Of a DNA stretch of 64,000 nt, positions 34,501 through 46,429 are shown one piece after another. The notes below the pieces were generated by a model. That model worked only from the letters and a program-made list of their open reading frames with translations, was not told the DNA's origin and did no database searches. Where the stretch lies: the NCBI GenBank assembly GCA_947561715.1, contig OX387200.1:22446501-22510500 (forward strand), given 5' to 3'. The position numbers and the translations under genes were made by a program. This stretch comes from Ascidia mentula (Eukaryota > Chordata > Ascidiacea > Phlebobranchia > Ascidiidae). Each line of letters begins with the position of its first letter. Within the stretch, counting starts at the first letter, position 1.

Positions 34501-36859
34501 TAAATATTTCATGGGCACTCATATTTGATGCGGTCACACAGGTACACACAGGTTATATACGATAGATATTTTAATAAACCTTTGGGTTGACAGGAAGGGA
34601 TTTCACTCCAAGTTTTGTCGTTACAAGTAACTTCTGCAGTTCCAAGCAGTGTGTGTGTTGTAGTATCAGTACAACTGTATGTAACCATATCACCAGAGTT
34701 ATACTGATCCCGAACAGGAGTAAATGAGCCAGCAGCTATGTTTGGTGGTTTGTTGCATGCTAAAAAAATAAACAAAATTTCCCAGCCGTACAAACAACAT
34801 ATGGATGTTAAAAACGTTTTTCACAAGGAGGAACCAACTGATTAAAATGGAAATACGTCAATGTATCTATTAAATATTATGTAGCAAATACTCTTGTTAA
34901 ATACTCTAAAACTAATTTCACCTATCCTGACACAGCAGGGCATCTGACTCCAAGTCCCTGTCGCACCACATGTTATTGTACCATCCCCAACCAGTTCATG
35001 AGTGGATGCACACATGTATGTGATATCTGTACCCGGTGGATACCCACCTGTGATTGGACCAAAACTCCCTCCAGCAATAGAGGGTGGTTCATTGCATGCT
35101 GAAAAAAGTCACTGGTAAACAAATAAAAAAATATATACATTTTGGATATTTTTGAGTCTGCTAAAATCAGTGGTTCTAAAACTTTTTTGGTCAGGCTCTC
35201 GTTGCATTATTTATTAAAACTTACGCCCCCTCTCCTAGACAAAATCTAATTCAAGACAGCATTTTGATTATTTTTAGAACCAATTATTACTGGAGGGATG
35301 GGTAATATTACTGGAGGGCTTTGCTTTCAAACCAGATGTTTCAGGACGCATATTGGTAATTCTATGAAAATAAGCTTTGGTGGCGCGAAATGCCCACCGT
35401 ATAGACCTCTGTCACAATGGAAGGTGCACGTCGCAGAGCAAACCAGGGATGCATAGGGTTCAATTTTCTGGTGGAATGAAATGAACGCGAATTCTAGGGT
35501 GTCTGGGGCAGTTTTATTGGGGTTTTGGAGTATTTCCAATCAACTAGTTACTGATGAAACATATCGTGAAAATGGAGCAAAAAATTCTGACGGTATTTGT
35601 GCAAAAATGAATCATTTAGGTGGTCGATCATTCGTGATTTTTCGAAAGATCCATGCCAGATCAACAAATTTTGATCAAAATTAGTCTCTAGAAAAATGGT
35701 TTAGCCACCCCCTGGATGCATTTGCCCCTATGGTTAGTCAATATTTTGACAAACAAAGCAACAACAACTGGAACTGGATTTTGCAGAAAAATGAATCGTT
35801 TAACTGCCCACTCCCTATGGGGGAGGGGCGTCATTCCATTTTAAGAACTCCTGACTAATTCACTTAAATAAAGAACAACAACTCTAACAAACACTTATGT
35901 GCAGGACATGACGGCAACGAAGCACCAGTTAAAGACCAACTTCCATCATTCTGGCAAGTATTCATTGTGGTCCCAGTTGGTGTTTCACCATTAACACATG
36001 TGTAAGTGACCATTTCTCCTTCTCCATACACATCCTTGATTGGACTATATGTTCCACCAGTAATGGTTGGTGGTGGTTGACATTCTAATTCATTAAATTA
36101 TACTTTTATGTCACCAGACCTTTGATTTGTACAAAATTAGTTATTTAATAAGTTAAATGCATACTACTATTATTAACTCGTTACAATGATTTAAGCTTAC
36201 TAAGTAGTGCCTTAACCATACCTATATACCGAAAAACTTTTGTAAAAAAAAAAAGTTTTTGTAAATATTTCATGGACACTCATATTTGATGCGGTCACAC
36301 AGGTACACACAGGTTATATACAATAGATATTTTAATAAACCTTTGGGTTGGCAGGAAGGGATTTCACTCCAAGTTTTGTCGTTACAAGTAACTTGTGCAG
36401 TTCCAAGCAGTATGTGTGTTGTAGTATCAGAACAACTGTATGTAACCATATCACCAGAGTTATACTGATCCCGAACAGGAGTAAATGAGCCAGCAGCTAT
36501 GTTTGGTGGTTTGTTGCATGCTAAAAAAATAAACAAAATTTCCCAGCCGTACAAACAACACATGGATGTTAAAAACGTTTTTCACAAGGAGGAACCAACT
36601 GATTAAAATGGAAATACGTCAATGTATCTATTAAATATTATGTAGCAAATACTCTTGTTAAATACTCTAAAACTAATTTCACCTATCCTGACACAGCAGG
36701 GCATCTGACTCCAAGTCCCTGTAGCACCACATGTTATTGTACCATCCCCAACCAGTTCATGAGTGGATGCACACATGTATGTGATATCTGTACCCGGTGG
36801 ATACCCACCTGTGATTGGACCAAAACTCCCTCCAGCAATAGAGGGTGGTTCGTTGCATG
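30881..36859 (-). CDS. G2 N/K CCP array, R-type CCP and terminal exon
   Basis: N-type exons ([13 protein letters not shown], 177 nt): 36683-36859, 34922-35098, 34057-34233, 33192-33368, 32327-32503. K-type exons ([13 protein letters not shown], 180 nt): 36341-36520, 34580-34759, 33715-33894, 32850-33029, 31985-32164. R-type ([13 protein letters not shown], 189 nt): 31242-31430. Terminal exon: 31059 to 30881, a CCP-like module ([13 protein letters not shown], ending SANICTP then TGA). N modules carry an extra cysteine (PCC) near the end. The hybrid exon at 35899-36084 sits between the first and second N/K pairs. G3 has just one N, one K, one R and one terminal exon, in the same order. Confidence 0.9.
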
Positions 36860-39800
36860 CTGAAAAAAGTCACTGGTAAACAAATAAAAAAATATATACA
36901 TTTTGGATATTTTTGAGTCTGCTAAAATCAGTGGTTCTAAAACTTTTTTGGTCAGGCTCTCGTTGCATTATTTATTAAAACTTCCGCCCCCTCTCCTAGA
37001 AAAAAATCTAATTCAAGACAGCATTTTGATTATTTTTAGAACCAATTATTACTGGAGGGATGGGTAATATTACTGGAGGGCTTTGCTTTCAAACCAGATG
37101 TTTCAGGACGCATATTGATATTTCTATGAAAATAAGCTTTGGTGGCGGAAAACGCCCACCTTATAGACCTCTGTCACAATGGAAGGTGCACGTCACAGAG
37201 CAAACCAGGGATGCATAGGGGTCAATTTTCTGGTTGAATGAAATGAACGCGAATTCTAGGGTGTCTGGGGCAGTTTTATTGGGGTTTTGGAGTATTTCCA
37301 ATCAACTAGTTACTGATGAAACATATCGTGAAAATGGAGCAAAAAATTCTGACGGTATTTGTGCAAAAATGAATCATTTAGGTGGTCGATCATTCGTGAT
37401 TTTTCGAAAGATCCATGCCAGATCAACAAATTTTGATCAAAATTAGTCTCTAGAAAAATGGTTTAGCCACCTCTGGATGCATTTGCCCCTATGGTTAGTC
37501 AATATTTTGACAAACAAAGCAACAACAACTGGAACTGGATTTTGCAGAAAAATGAATCGTTTAACTGCCCACTCCCTATGGGGGAGGGGCGTCATTCCAT
37601 TTTAAGAACCCCTGACTAATTCACTTAAATAAAGAACAACAACTCTAACAAACACTTATGTGCAGGACATGACGGCAACGAAGCACCAGTTAAAGACCAA
37701 CTTCCATCATTCTGGCAAGTATTCATGGTTGTGCCAGTTGGTGTTGAACCGTCGTTACATGAGTAAGTAACTTGTTGATTTTCAGCATAAAAGTCTTTTA
37801 CTAGTGCCAAGGAACCATGATCAATCGCTGGAGGTGAATAACAAACTACAAACAAAAACACAATCACAACAAAATCATATTATGTGGCATCTGGTACTTT
37901 GTTCAAGCCAAATGTGAAAGTTAAAAGTTTTACATTTATTTCAATACAAAGCATACCTGCACCACATGTTGGTAGATTAGCACCAGCTACAGTTAAAGAC
38001 CATGTGCCTGAACTTAAACATTGATTCATTGTGGTCCCGGTTGGTGTTTCACCATTAACACATGTGTAAGTGACCATTTCTCCTTCTCCATACACATCCT
38101 TGATTGGACTATATGTTCCACCAGTAATGGTTGGTGGTGGTTGACATTCTAATTCATCAAATTATACTTTTATGTCACCAGACCTTTGATTTGTACAAAA
38201 TTAGTGATTTAATAAGTTAAATGCATACTACTATTATTTACTCGTTACAATGATTTAAGCTTACTAAGTAGTGCTTTAACCATACCTATTTGTGTTTGTG
38301 ACTTACGCGCACGACAGGTTGGTAAAGAAGCACCTGTTACCGACCAAGTTCCATCATTCTGACAAATGTTTGTGGTTGAACTAGCTGGTGTTGAACCATC
38401 ATCACATAAGTAAGTTGCCACATCATTTTCATTGTATGTTTGCTTCACGGGTTCAAATGAGCCATGGTCAATTGAAGGAGGTGGAAAGCACACTGAAACA
38501 CAAACAACCATCATGGCACTAACCATTACAATCATTATGATAACAACCATTAAACATCATTACAGCAATCATCACAACCAACAAGATACCAACCATCACA
38601 ATCAACATGATACCAACCATCACAATCAAAAAGATACCAATTATCACAACCATCATGTCACTCACCATCACAACAAACAAGATACCAACCATCGCAACCA
38701 ACAAAATACCAACCATCACAATCTACATGATACCAACCATCACAATCAACAAGATACAAATCACCACAACCATCATGTCACTCACCATCACAAACAACAA
38801 GATACCAACCATCGCAACCAACAAGATACCAACCATCACAACCAACAAGATACCAACCATCACAACCAACAAGATACCAACCATCACAACCAACAAGATA
38901 CCAACCATCACAATCAACAAGATACCAACCATCACAACCAACAAGATACCAACCATCACAACCAACAAGATACCAACCATCACAATCAACAAGATACCAA
39001 CCATCACAATCTACATGATACCAACCATCACAATCAACATGATACAAAACACCACAACCATCATGATACAAAACACCACAACCATCATGATACAAAACAC
39101 CACAACCATCATGTCACTCACCATCACAACCAACATGATACCAACCATCACAACTAACAAAATACCAACCATCACAACTAACAAAATACCAACCATCACA
39201 ATCAACAAGATACAAATCACCACAACCATCATGTCACTCACCATCACAAACAACAAGATACCAACCATCGCAAGCAACAAGATACCAACCATCACAACCA
39301 ACAAGATACCAACCATCACAACCAACAAGATACCAACCATCACAACCAACAAGATACCAACCATCACAACCAACAAGATACCAACCATCACAACCAACAA
39401 GATACCAACCATCACAACCAACAAGATACCAACCATCACAACCAACAAGATACCAACCATCACAATCAACAAGATACCAATCATCACAACCATCATGATA
39501 CAAATCACCACAACCATCATGTCACTCACCATCACAACCAACAAGATACCAACCATCACAACTAACAAGATACCAACCATTACAGCCAACAAGATACCAA
39601 CCATCATAATCAACAAGATACAAATCACCACAACCATCATGATACAAATCACCACAACCATCATGTCACTCACCATCACAACCAACAAGATACCAACCAT
39701 CACAACCAACAAGATACCAACCATCACAATCATCATAATACCAACCATCACAATCAACAAAATACCAACCATCACAACCAACAAGATACCAACCATCACA

Positions 39801-42800
39801 ATCATCATAATACCAACCATCACAATCAACAAGATACCAACCATCACAACCAACAAGATACCAACCATCACAACCAACAAGATACCAACCATCACAATCA
39901 ACATGATACCAACCATCACAACCATCATGATACAAATCACCACAACCATCATGTCACTCACCATCACAACCAACAAGATACCAACCATCACAACCAACAA
40001 GATACCAACCATCACAACCAACATGATACCAACCATCACAACTAACAAAATACCAACCATCACAACCAACAAGATACCAACCATCACAACCAACATGATA
40101 CCAACCATCACAACAAACAAGATACCAACCATCACAACCAATTTATTTTATAATTTATTTAAATAAAAATAAGTTTACAATACTTTTAATGTCTTCCACA
40201 CATGTTGGAGTTGCAGACCAAGCTTTGTTAAGTTGACAAGTTGAAACAGGTGAACCATGCATTATGTAGTTGTTGTTGCACTGGTAAGTAACAGAGTCAC
40301 CAGGACGAAATGTGCCACTAGGTGGATCCACTGAGCCCATTGTAATACTTGGAGGGTTTGGACAAACTAAAATCAACAAACAATTTCTCAACAAAATATA
40401 TTTGACTTTTCTGGCTGAGAACAGAGCTTAGCACCATACTTTAAAGGACATTTCTTGTTAAAGACCATTCCCATTTAACAGGTTTTATTCAAACCATATT
40501 TACAAACATTAGCATGATTATTTTATTCCAGATCCACCAACCTATTAAACTACAACTTTGTGAGTTTGGCGGATTCCATGTTTTATCATCTTGGCATGTG
40601 ATTTCTATGGCTCCAATCAGCTCATACCCAAACAGACATGTGTAACTCACACTTACACCAGGGACGAAACGGGAATTGACTGGACTGTAACTTCCACCAG
40701 ATACAGAAATGGGTGTTGGGCATTCTGTTGAACAAAATGTTAGTAATACTTCTATTTGCATAGCAGGACATTTTGTGAAGGGTTGCAGATAGTTGGTGAA
40801 AAAATATGAATATAATATATCTTAATTTTTTTATCTATTTGATTTATCATTTTGAAATCAACAGGATATTAGACAGATTTAACCCTTAATAATTAAACTA
40901 AATGATCATTTGTAATAGATGACCTCTGAGTAGACATTGTGGCGGAGTTGATTCACTCCATTCCCCATCTGACTTGCACAAGTTTACATTATTCCCCGAT
41001 ATGTCGTATCCGTTATTACATAAATATGTCACTGCTGTACCAGGGTAGTAAGTGAATTGATTTGGAGAATAACTTCCCTGATTTAATGTTGGTGGAAAGC
41101 CACAAGCTGGAATGATAACAAAAAGATTTTCAATGATTCTTTTTGACCACCCTAACTTAATCAAGATAGACTACTTTTGGGATTTTTGATAAATGAGTCT
41201 CCTATACTTGGTTAGGTAGGAATGTAAGTTGCTTACTGTTGATCCGACATGAAGGAGCCACAGTTTTGGTCCATGTTCCATCATTTAAACAATCAATAGT
41301 TGGGTCACCTTCAAGAGTGTATGTATTTGGACATGTGTAAGTTACAGTGACTGGGAATTGGTAAGTTGGAAGCTGAGGTTGGTAGCTTCCTATTATAATC
41401 GCTGGCGGTGGCCCACATTCTGGAGATGAAATAAATATTTTAGTTTAAATGAAATAAATTTTGTGTGCATTTGGACAAAAAAACTTTAATATCGCGGATT
41501 GTTATGGATTACCTTTGTAGCAGAGATCCCCAAATGTGCCAGCAGGACAAACACAAGTAAAACCATTTATTTTGTCTTCACAACTTCCACCGTGCAAGCA
41601 GGGATTTGATTCACATTCATTGATATCTTAACATAATGGCAAATATTTCTCATAACAACATGACAAAATTAAGTTTGTTGTGCTTTCAAAAACTATGTCA
41701 ACATGCAGTTCACTTATCAGCAAACCAATTAATTTCCCGCCCAATCTTGATTTTTTAATTTTTAAAAATATAAAATGTGTCACTCTTGATATACAATATG
41801 TTCACATAATACTTCGTATAGATGCAAAAAATATTTTGCACTTGGAAATAATTACTACATGTACAAGCTGGCACTGAACGTAAGCACATGTAATGCAAAC
41901 TTTAGTGGGATAGTACAAGTATTGTTGCCAAATTTAAAGTAGTTTGTTGTGCTGGTAATTACATGTGATAAATTGCACTGCTATGAAGGAGCAGATTGAA
42001 GGTGAATTTCAATGAAACACTTGACCAAAGACAAGATAATGGCATGAAAAACTAAAAAAAGTGTTTGAAAAAAAATTTATTAACTTTTGACCCACAGTTT
42101 CAATTAATTGAAGATTTAATAGCACCATTTGGATCTTTTAATTTGCAAAACTTGTGGTATAATGGCTCTATGTTTTAATGAGTATCAGAAAGTTAAATGA
42201 TGCAAAAATAAAAGTCAAAAAACATAGTTTTATTTAAAAATCAATTGGTTAAATTACCATCACACCTTGGGGGGTTGACAAAACCTGGAGGGCATTCAGT
42301 TCTCAACCGGATAACTGTAAATGTCAAGGTTTGGATTTAAATGTTTTAGTTTTAAATCCAATTAAACATTGCAATGTTGTGTAATAAAGGGTAGAGATTA
42401 ACATGCTTCAATGCACACTGACCTTTATAAGATGTGTGGTAACAAAATCTCAAATCAGAATCCCAGCAACAAGTCCATCGCATACAGCTTACTCTATACA
42501 CAATACAAAATAATTTAACTATTTTAAACAGATGTGAAAAATCGACAGGAGGATTCTATTCAAATATCACCCATTAATTTCTGGTGAAAGGGACTGAGAT
42601 TCCTTGATATCATTTACAGACAAGGTGGAAAAAGGATGTGGAGATCAAATCAAATCTGAGAACAAAAAGGCCAGCCCTTGCTGTTGAAAACATTAACATG
42701 TTTTATTTATTTAACGTGAGCCTTATCTACGATCTGTGACATCAGTCAGGTCAGCTCCATACAATCCTGAACCTATACCAATCGCATCATCTTTAACTAA

Positions 42801-44903
42801 TGATGACATAGGTTCTTGACGAAACATTTTAAACAAAAAAACATGTCAATGTTTTCAACAGTGTGGGGCGGCCTTTTTATTCTTAGAATTATGTTTAAAT
42901 CCATTAATAGTTAATTAATAGGAATTGTTCTTCTGGCACTTAAGTTTCCACCATCTGGCGAGACTTCCTCAGGGTTATGTCCTATTAATTACTATGCCTA
43001 GCAGCAAGAATAACACTACATCTGTTAATCATGTTCCTAAATTAAACCTGCTTGTTAGAAATGGGGACCCACATCTTACACGAGTGGATGTTTCCTGACA
43101 AGTTGCTCGTTGGAAACGACTGCCTGGATAGTTGGGTTCTCCACCAAACTCAATAGCTTCAAATGGTTTATAAATAAATTAATATCTGATTTCATGCATG
43201 CTTGCTAATATTCACTACATGTGTTAAACTTTAAATGATATTTAGAGCAAGGGCTGAGGCAATATGCACATATGTTAAACATCAGTAACTAAACACCCTC
43301 ACAAAATTGCAATTAAATATTAGTTAGATCACAAGGGTATAACAATATACAGCAAACTGTGGGAGAGTAGCTTATATGCCAGTTAATTTAAAATTTAATG
43401 ATTTCATCATCCGCACACTTTTGCGAAAATTTACTAATAATTCGTACAATATAAATTTGCTAATGCATTACTATGTGTTGTAAAACGTTTTGATAATCTG
43501 CACAAATAACGAAAACTCCTCTGCAAAAGTTACAAACTTTTTAATCTGGCTTATATGAAGTGATTCTGCCTAAATCGACCCACGTAAGACATAACTGTTG
43601 CCACTAGTTCACTTTCTAGACTCATTTACTTGTTACATTACCAACCAGTTGGGTTTGAAGGGTTGAGTGTTGGCATGAAATGGGTACTTGTCCCACGAGC
43701 TGAAATATAAGATAATATTTCCCGTGGTCTAATATTTAAAACAACAATCAAGTTAGAACTTTGCAGAATTGATGCTACACAATATTATTATTTATTTAAA
43801 GCCTATAATGCTTGCTGGTGCACTGATTTTGTAAGAGACTGACTGGTAAATAAGTACCAGATTAAAAGTAGGCATAGACCAGAGACTGATACGGCAAATT
43901 AAAAAAACTCATTTAAAGCAAAATGGTACATTTTTGCCGGGGACTTTAGTTCTGCTATGGCAGTTTAGGAATCATGCATATATTTTTTTTTTTATGCTTA
44001 TAACATAATAACCATGTTTTTTAAAATCATGTATGATAAACATTTACTTGGCCTTTTTTAAACTGAATACAGACAGCAACTGTTTTGACCATCTGTATGC
44101 AGCTCACAAAACTCGTATTATACGCTTCATGTTTATTTATTGGGCCATTAAATAATCTTTAATAGTGCTTTTAACTTTTAATGTTCACTAAAATGCCAAT
44201 CTGCAATAACAATGCTGATACCTCTTTGATAGCATCTCAGCTGAGGAATCCGGTTTATTCCATCATAACAACAATTCCTAAAAACAACTTTTTATGAAGT
44301 TAAATTTGTTTGAAAAAAAGCTAAGAATGCGAAAAGTATGGAAGAAAATCAAAGCTTCCATTTGAAAAAATTCTGCTTGACCAATTTTATTTTCCCGCTT
44401 GAACACAAAAATCAAAAGTTTATTTAAGAAAACATGTGCTTTGGAAATCTTACAACACCCAATCATGAAGCAAGAAAAACAATGGAGTAATGAAAGCGAT
44501 ATTTTTTTATGACAAATATCCAAAGGAATGAAATGCTGACGCATGGTTTACATAAAAGGGGAAGCACCGGACATGGTGTGGATCCGAAGTTCTGTTTGTT
44601 GAGAAATGAACCTAACCAGTTGATGATTTCAAAGGTAAAACGTTACGGAATCACTGGCTTAACCCAACCATAAACCTGACATACTTTCGTCCTTAGCCCG
44701 GCGAGCCGAGATCAAGTTTGTTTTCCGACTCACCTTGCGAGGCATTGGATTCTGGTTGCGACTTCGAAGCTGCAGATTCTCCGAGAAACCACAGAAACAT
44801 CGCAAGTCAAAGTTGGTTGTTGTGTGCGCAGAGGCACAAAGTATGCGAATAAACAAAACATGAAAAACGTCCATTTCAGATTAAGCGTCCGTTGTATGAT
44901 CAT
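30881..44903 (-). CDS. G2: secreted trefoil-EGF-poly-CCP protein, complete
   Basis: This is a paralogue of G1 with both ends in the window. The ATG is at 44901-44903 and the TGA at 30881-30883. There are 27 coding exons totalling 4266 nt (1421 aa), and the sum is divisible by three. The head and CCP1-5 are near-duplicates of G1, while the last six modules (N, K, R and terminal types) match G3, so G2 combines a G1-like front with a G3-like back. It has 20 CCP modules if every exon is included. Two of them (37660-37845 and 35899-36084) have a donor reading AT where their relatives read GT; skipping both would still leave an open frame of about 1297 aa. No membrane anchor is visible at the end. 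Details are in the block entries. Confidence 0.88.
31851..35098. repeat. 865-bp tandem N/K units in G2
   Basis: The marker CAAGAGTTTCTTGTG recurs at 31851, 32716, 33581 and 34446, exactly 865 bp each time. Introns are almost identical between units, so the duplications are recent or homogenised. A truncated unit start is also seen at about 36229. Confidence 0.95.
35168..35853. mobile_element. hAT-like MITE in G2 (copy 1)
   Basis: Its length of 686 bp and its flanks match the element at 36929, so it was copied with the segmental duplication rather than inserted again. Confidence 0.7.
35899..36084 (-). CDS. G2 hybrid E/C CCP exon made by a 303-bp deletion
   Basis: The 5' half matches the E-type exon ([18 protein letters not shown] to TPTGTTMN), and from there on it matches the C-type exon ([18 protein letters not shown]). 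The switch lies at the shared ATTCAT on the plus strand, present at 37721-37726 (C exon) and 38024-38029 (E exon) of the sister copy, 303 bp apart. The fusion keeps the frame and an exon length of 186 nt, with four Cys and the Trp, so it would fold as one CCP. The donor carries the same GT-to-AT change as the exon at 37660, so that change predates the duplication, or was copied between the two. Confidence 0.8.
36929..37614. mobile_element. hAT-like MITE in G2 (copy 2)
   Basis: The left end CAGTGGTTCTAAAACTTTTT and right end ATTTTAAGAACCCCTG form imperfect inverted termini typical of hAT non-autonomous elements. The 8-bp flanks GCTAAAAT and ACTAATTC look like a decayed target duplication. It is 686 bp with no transposase. 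A 70-codon plus-strand frame inside it (37234-37446) has no support as a gene. Confidence 0.7.
37660..37845 (-). CDS. G2 C-type CCP exon with altered splice donor
   Basis: The exon is 186 nt and encodes a full CCP ([14 protein letters not shown] to SCPAHK), with Cys and Trp intact and a normal TAG acceptor. The nine C exons of G1 end CTGCAC|GTAAGTG or CTGCGC|GTAAGTG. Here the same place reads CTGCAC|ATAAGTG (plus strand cacttatgtgcag at 37654-37666). The intron is not an obvious U12 AT-AC type, because the next exon has an ordinary AG acceptor. Likely outcomes are skipping, which stays in frame because the exon is phase 1-1, or use of a cryptic donor. The exon may therefore be a relic within a working gene. 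Confidence 0.7.
37957..41419 (-). CDS. G2 CCP1-CCP5 and E-type CCP exon
   Basis: Exons: CCP1 41237-41419, CCP2 40924-41106, CCP3 40542-40724, CCP4 40184-40366, CCP5 38307-38492, E-type 37957-38148. CCP1-4 differ from G1 by only a few residues (for example GNNVN in place of GNDVN in CCP2). CCP5 reads [13 protein letters not shown]. The E-type exon reads [13 protein letters not shown] and is 192 nt, as in G1. Only one E and one C exon are separate here, against nine pairs in G1, so the large expansion happened after the copies split, or was lost here. The CCP4-CCP5 intron is about 1.7 kb and is filled by a 24-bp minisatellite. Confidence 0.88.
38560..40143. repeat. 24-bp minisatellite in the CCP4-CCP5 intron of G2, expanded
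   Basis: It shares the core unit of the G1 repeat but is about 1.6 kb long. It has a higher-order pattern in which blocks of ATACCAACCATCACAACC units are broken by CATCATGTCACTCACC spacers and ACAAATCACCACAACC variants. Open frames of 519 and 376 codons across it are artefacts of the repeat period. Confidence 0.95.
41513..44903 (-). CDS. G2 head: signal peptide, two trefoil-like modules, EGF
   Basis: Exons: 44734-44903, 44222-44277, 43646-43699, 43048-43156, 42423-42493, 42258-42314, 41513-41626. The lengths (170, 56, 54, 109, 71, 57, 114) are identical to the G1 head. The start reads [11 protein letters not shown]; only the first ATG is shared with G1, which favours it as the start in both. 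The trefoil halves are [15 protein letters not shown] and [14 protein letters not shown], followed by [12 protein letters not shown] and a DINEC calcium-binding EGF with the hydroxylation pattern. Introns at 41627-42257, 42494-43047, 43157-43645 and 43700-44221 are longer than in G1 or unrelated to it, and show no further coding signal. A small fragment at about 44071-44110 weakly resembles the GCAGACAG repeat family. Confidence 0.87.
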
Positions 44904-45487
44904 GATGGATTCCAGAATGAAACTTTTGTTTTTGCAAAAAATTTGTTGCTAAAAAAACGATGTTCATTAAAATTTTGATCAGAGGTAAATAGACAGTATT
45001 ACTGTTTCATATACAAAATATTCGCCTACTACACTGACCCAACTCGCACAAATACCGTGCAAGTTGCTACGCACATACGTTATGCATCAAATTTCTTCGA
45101 TCAAAATTCGCCCCAGGCTCAAACGTTCCAGCTTATTTGTGAATTTCGGAGGTCACGTTTCATTTAAGGCATTTTTGCGGGAACTTGGGTAAAAATTTTG
45201 CGAACTTTCCCACGATCGACTTAAATTGCCACCGACACATTTCCATGTACGGGTTTCTTCCATGTGGACGTGGCGTTTGTTAGGTGAATTCCACCGTATC
45301 ATCTTGTAAGGTTATTTGCATAATTATGGGAATGCTTTCTGAGTTTTACGCTCCAATAAACGAAGTCACGAGATTTCGAGGAGGTGACATCACACAGAAG
45401 GGAAATATGTCCGTGACACAAACTGTGCAACTTGCTGCAAATGAGATTGGGGACAACTGTCTCTACCAAGGTTAAACAACTCAAGTA
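44904..45487. other. Upstream region of G2
   Basis: Similarity to the G1 upstream region ends within about 10 bp of the ATG, so the promoters are not shared. No TATA box or other site is convincing. Confidence 0.4.
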
Positions 45488-46140
45488 GTGATCTGTGGCA
45501 TGTTAACAGTGATCCGTGGCATATTAACAGTGGTCCGTTGCACGTTAACAGTGATCCGTTGCACGTTAACCGTGATTTGTGGCATGTTAACAGTAATTTG
45601 TGGCATGTTAACAGTGATCCGTTGCATGTTAACAGTGATCCGAGGCATGTTAACAGTGATCCGTGGCATGTTAACAGTGATCCGTGGCATGTTAACAGTG
45701 ATCTGTGGCATATTAACAGTAATTTGTGGCATGTTAACGGTGATATGTGACATGTTGACAGTGATCTGTGGCATATTAACAGTGATCCATGGCATTTTAA
45801 CAGTGATCTGTGCATGTTAACAGTGGTCCGCAGCATATTAACAGTGATCTGTGGCATGTTAACAGTGATCTGTGGCATGTTAACAGTAATTCGTGGCATG
45901 TTAACAGTGATCCGTTGCATGTTAACAGTGGTCCGTAGCATATTAACAGTGATCTGTGGCATGTTAACAGTGATCTGTGGCATGTTAACAGTAATTCGTG
46001 GCATGTTAACAATGATATGTGACATGTTGACAGTGATCTGTGGCATATTAACAGTGATCTGTGGCATTTTTAACAGTGATCCGTGGCATATTAACAGTGA
46101 TCCGTGGCATGTTAACAGTGATCTGTGAATATTGACAGTG
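45488..46140. repeat. 21-bp minisatellite between G3 and G2
   Basis: About thirty units of a 21-bp repeat (GTGATCTGTGGCATGTTAAC core) lie head to tail, with variants CCGTGG, CCGTTG and AATTTG. Longer blocks recur (about 45834-45910 resembles 45950-46010), so there is higher-order duplication. Open frames across it, including one of 279 codons, repeat the unit and are not a gene. Confidence 0.95.
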
Positions 46141-46429
46141 GTCCATGGTATGTTGGTGCCCACCACATGTGAGATTTCGAGAAATGTGGCCTTGTTTGAT
46201 TCAAACCAGGACCTTACTGGGAAATACATTAGAGGCCAAAACCAACCCGCGGCGAATTTCTAGCCGGTGGCGTGCAAAATTTGCTCGCGTTCCCGGCATG
46301 TTGTTCACCTTGGTCTGATCGTTCCACACAAATCCATAGCAGGCTGTCACTTGCCTTAGGGCCATGACGCTATCAAGTTGCTTAAGAAACAATTACCTAA
46401 AACAGGAAATTTCCAGGGTTAGGTTACAA
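46141..46429. other. Spacer between minisatellite and G3 3' block
   Basis: Nothing is recognised; a 63-codon minus-strand frame has no features. Confidence 0.4.

Larger units (their letters stand above)
35098..36226. repeat. Segmental duplication in G2, copy 1 (with 303-bp deletion)
   Basis: This block matches 36858-38286 from the N-exon acceptor through a hAT-like MITE and the E/C region to the motif ACCATACCTA. It is about 300 bp shorter because of the deletion that made the hybrid exon. At its right end it joins directly into a truncated N/K unit. Confidence 0.88.
36858..38286. repeat. Segmental duplication in G2, copy 2 (undeleted)
   Basis: This is the undeleted partner of 35098-36226. 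It contains separate C (37660-37845) and E (37957-38148) exons and the same MITE (36929-37614), and it leads into CCP5. Confidence 0.88.

Noticed and set aside
37660-37845. U12-type AT-AC intron at the AT donor
   Set aside because: The sequence after AT is AAGTG rather than ATATCCTT, and the next exon has an ordinary AG acceptor.
38607-40166. Open frames of 519 codons (plus) and 376 codons (minus) over one stretch
   Set aside because: Both are translations of a 24-bp minisatellite; the unit length is a multiple of three, so frames stay open by arithmetic. There is no domain and no start context.
45390-46229. 279-codon open frame on the minus strand
   Set aside because: It repeats NMPQITV with the 21-bp minisatellite unit and is open in several frames on both strands.
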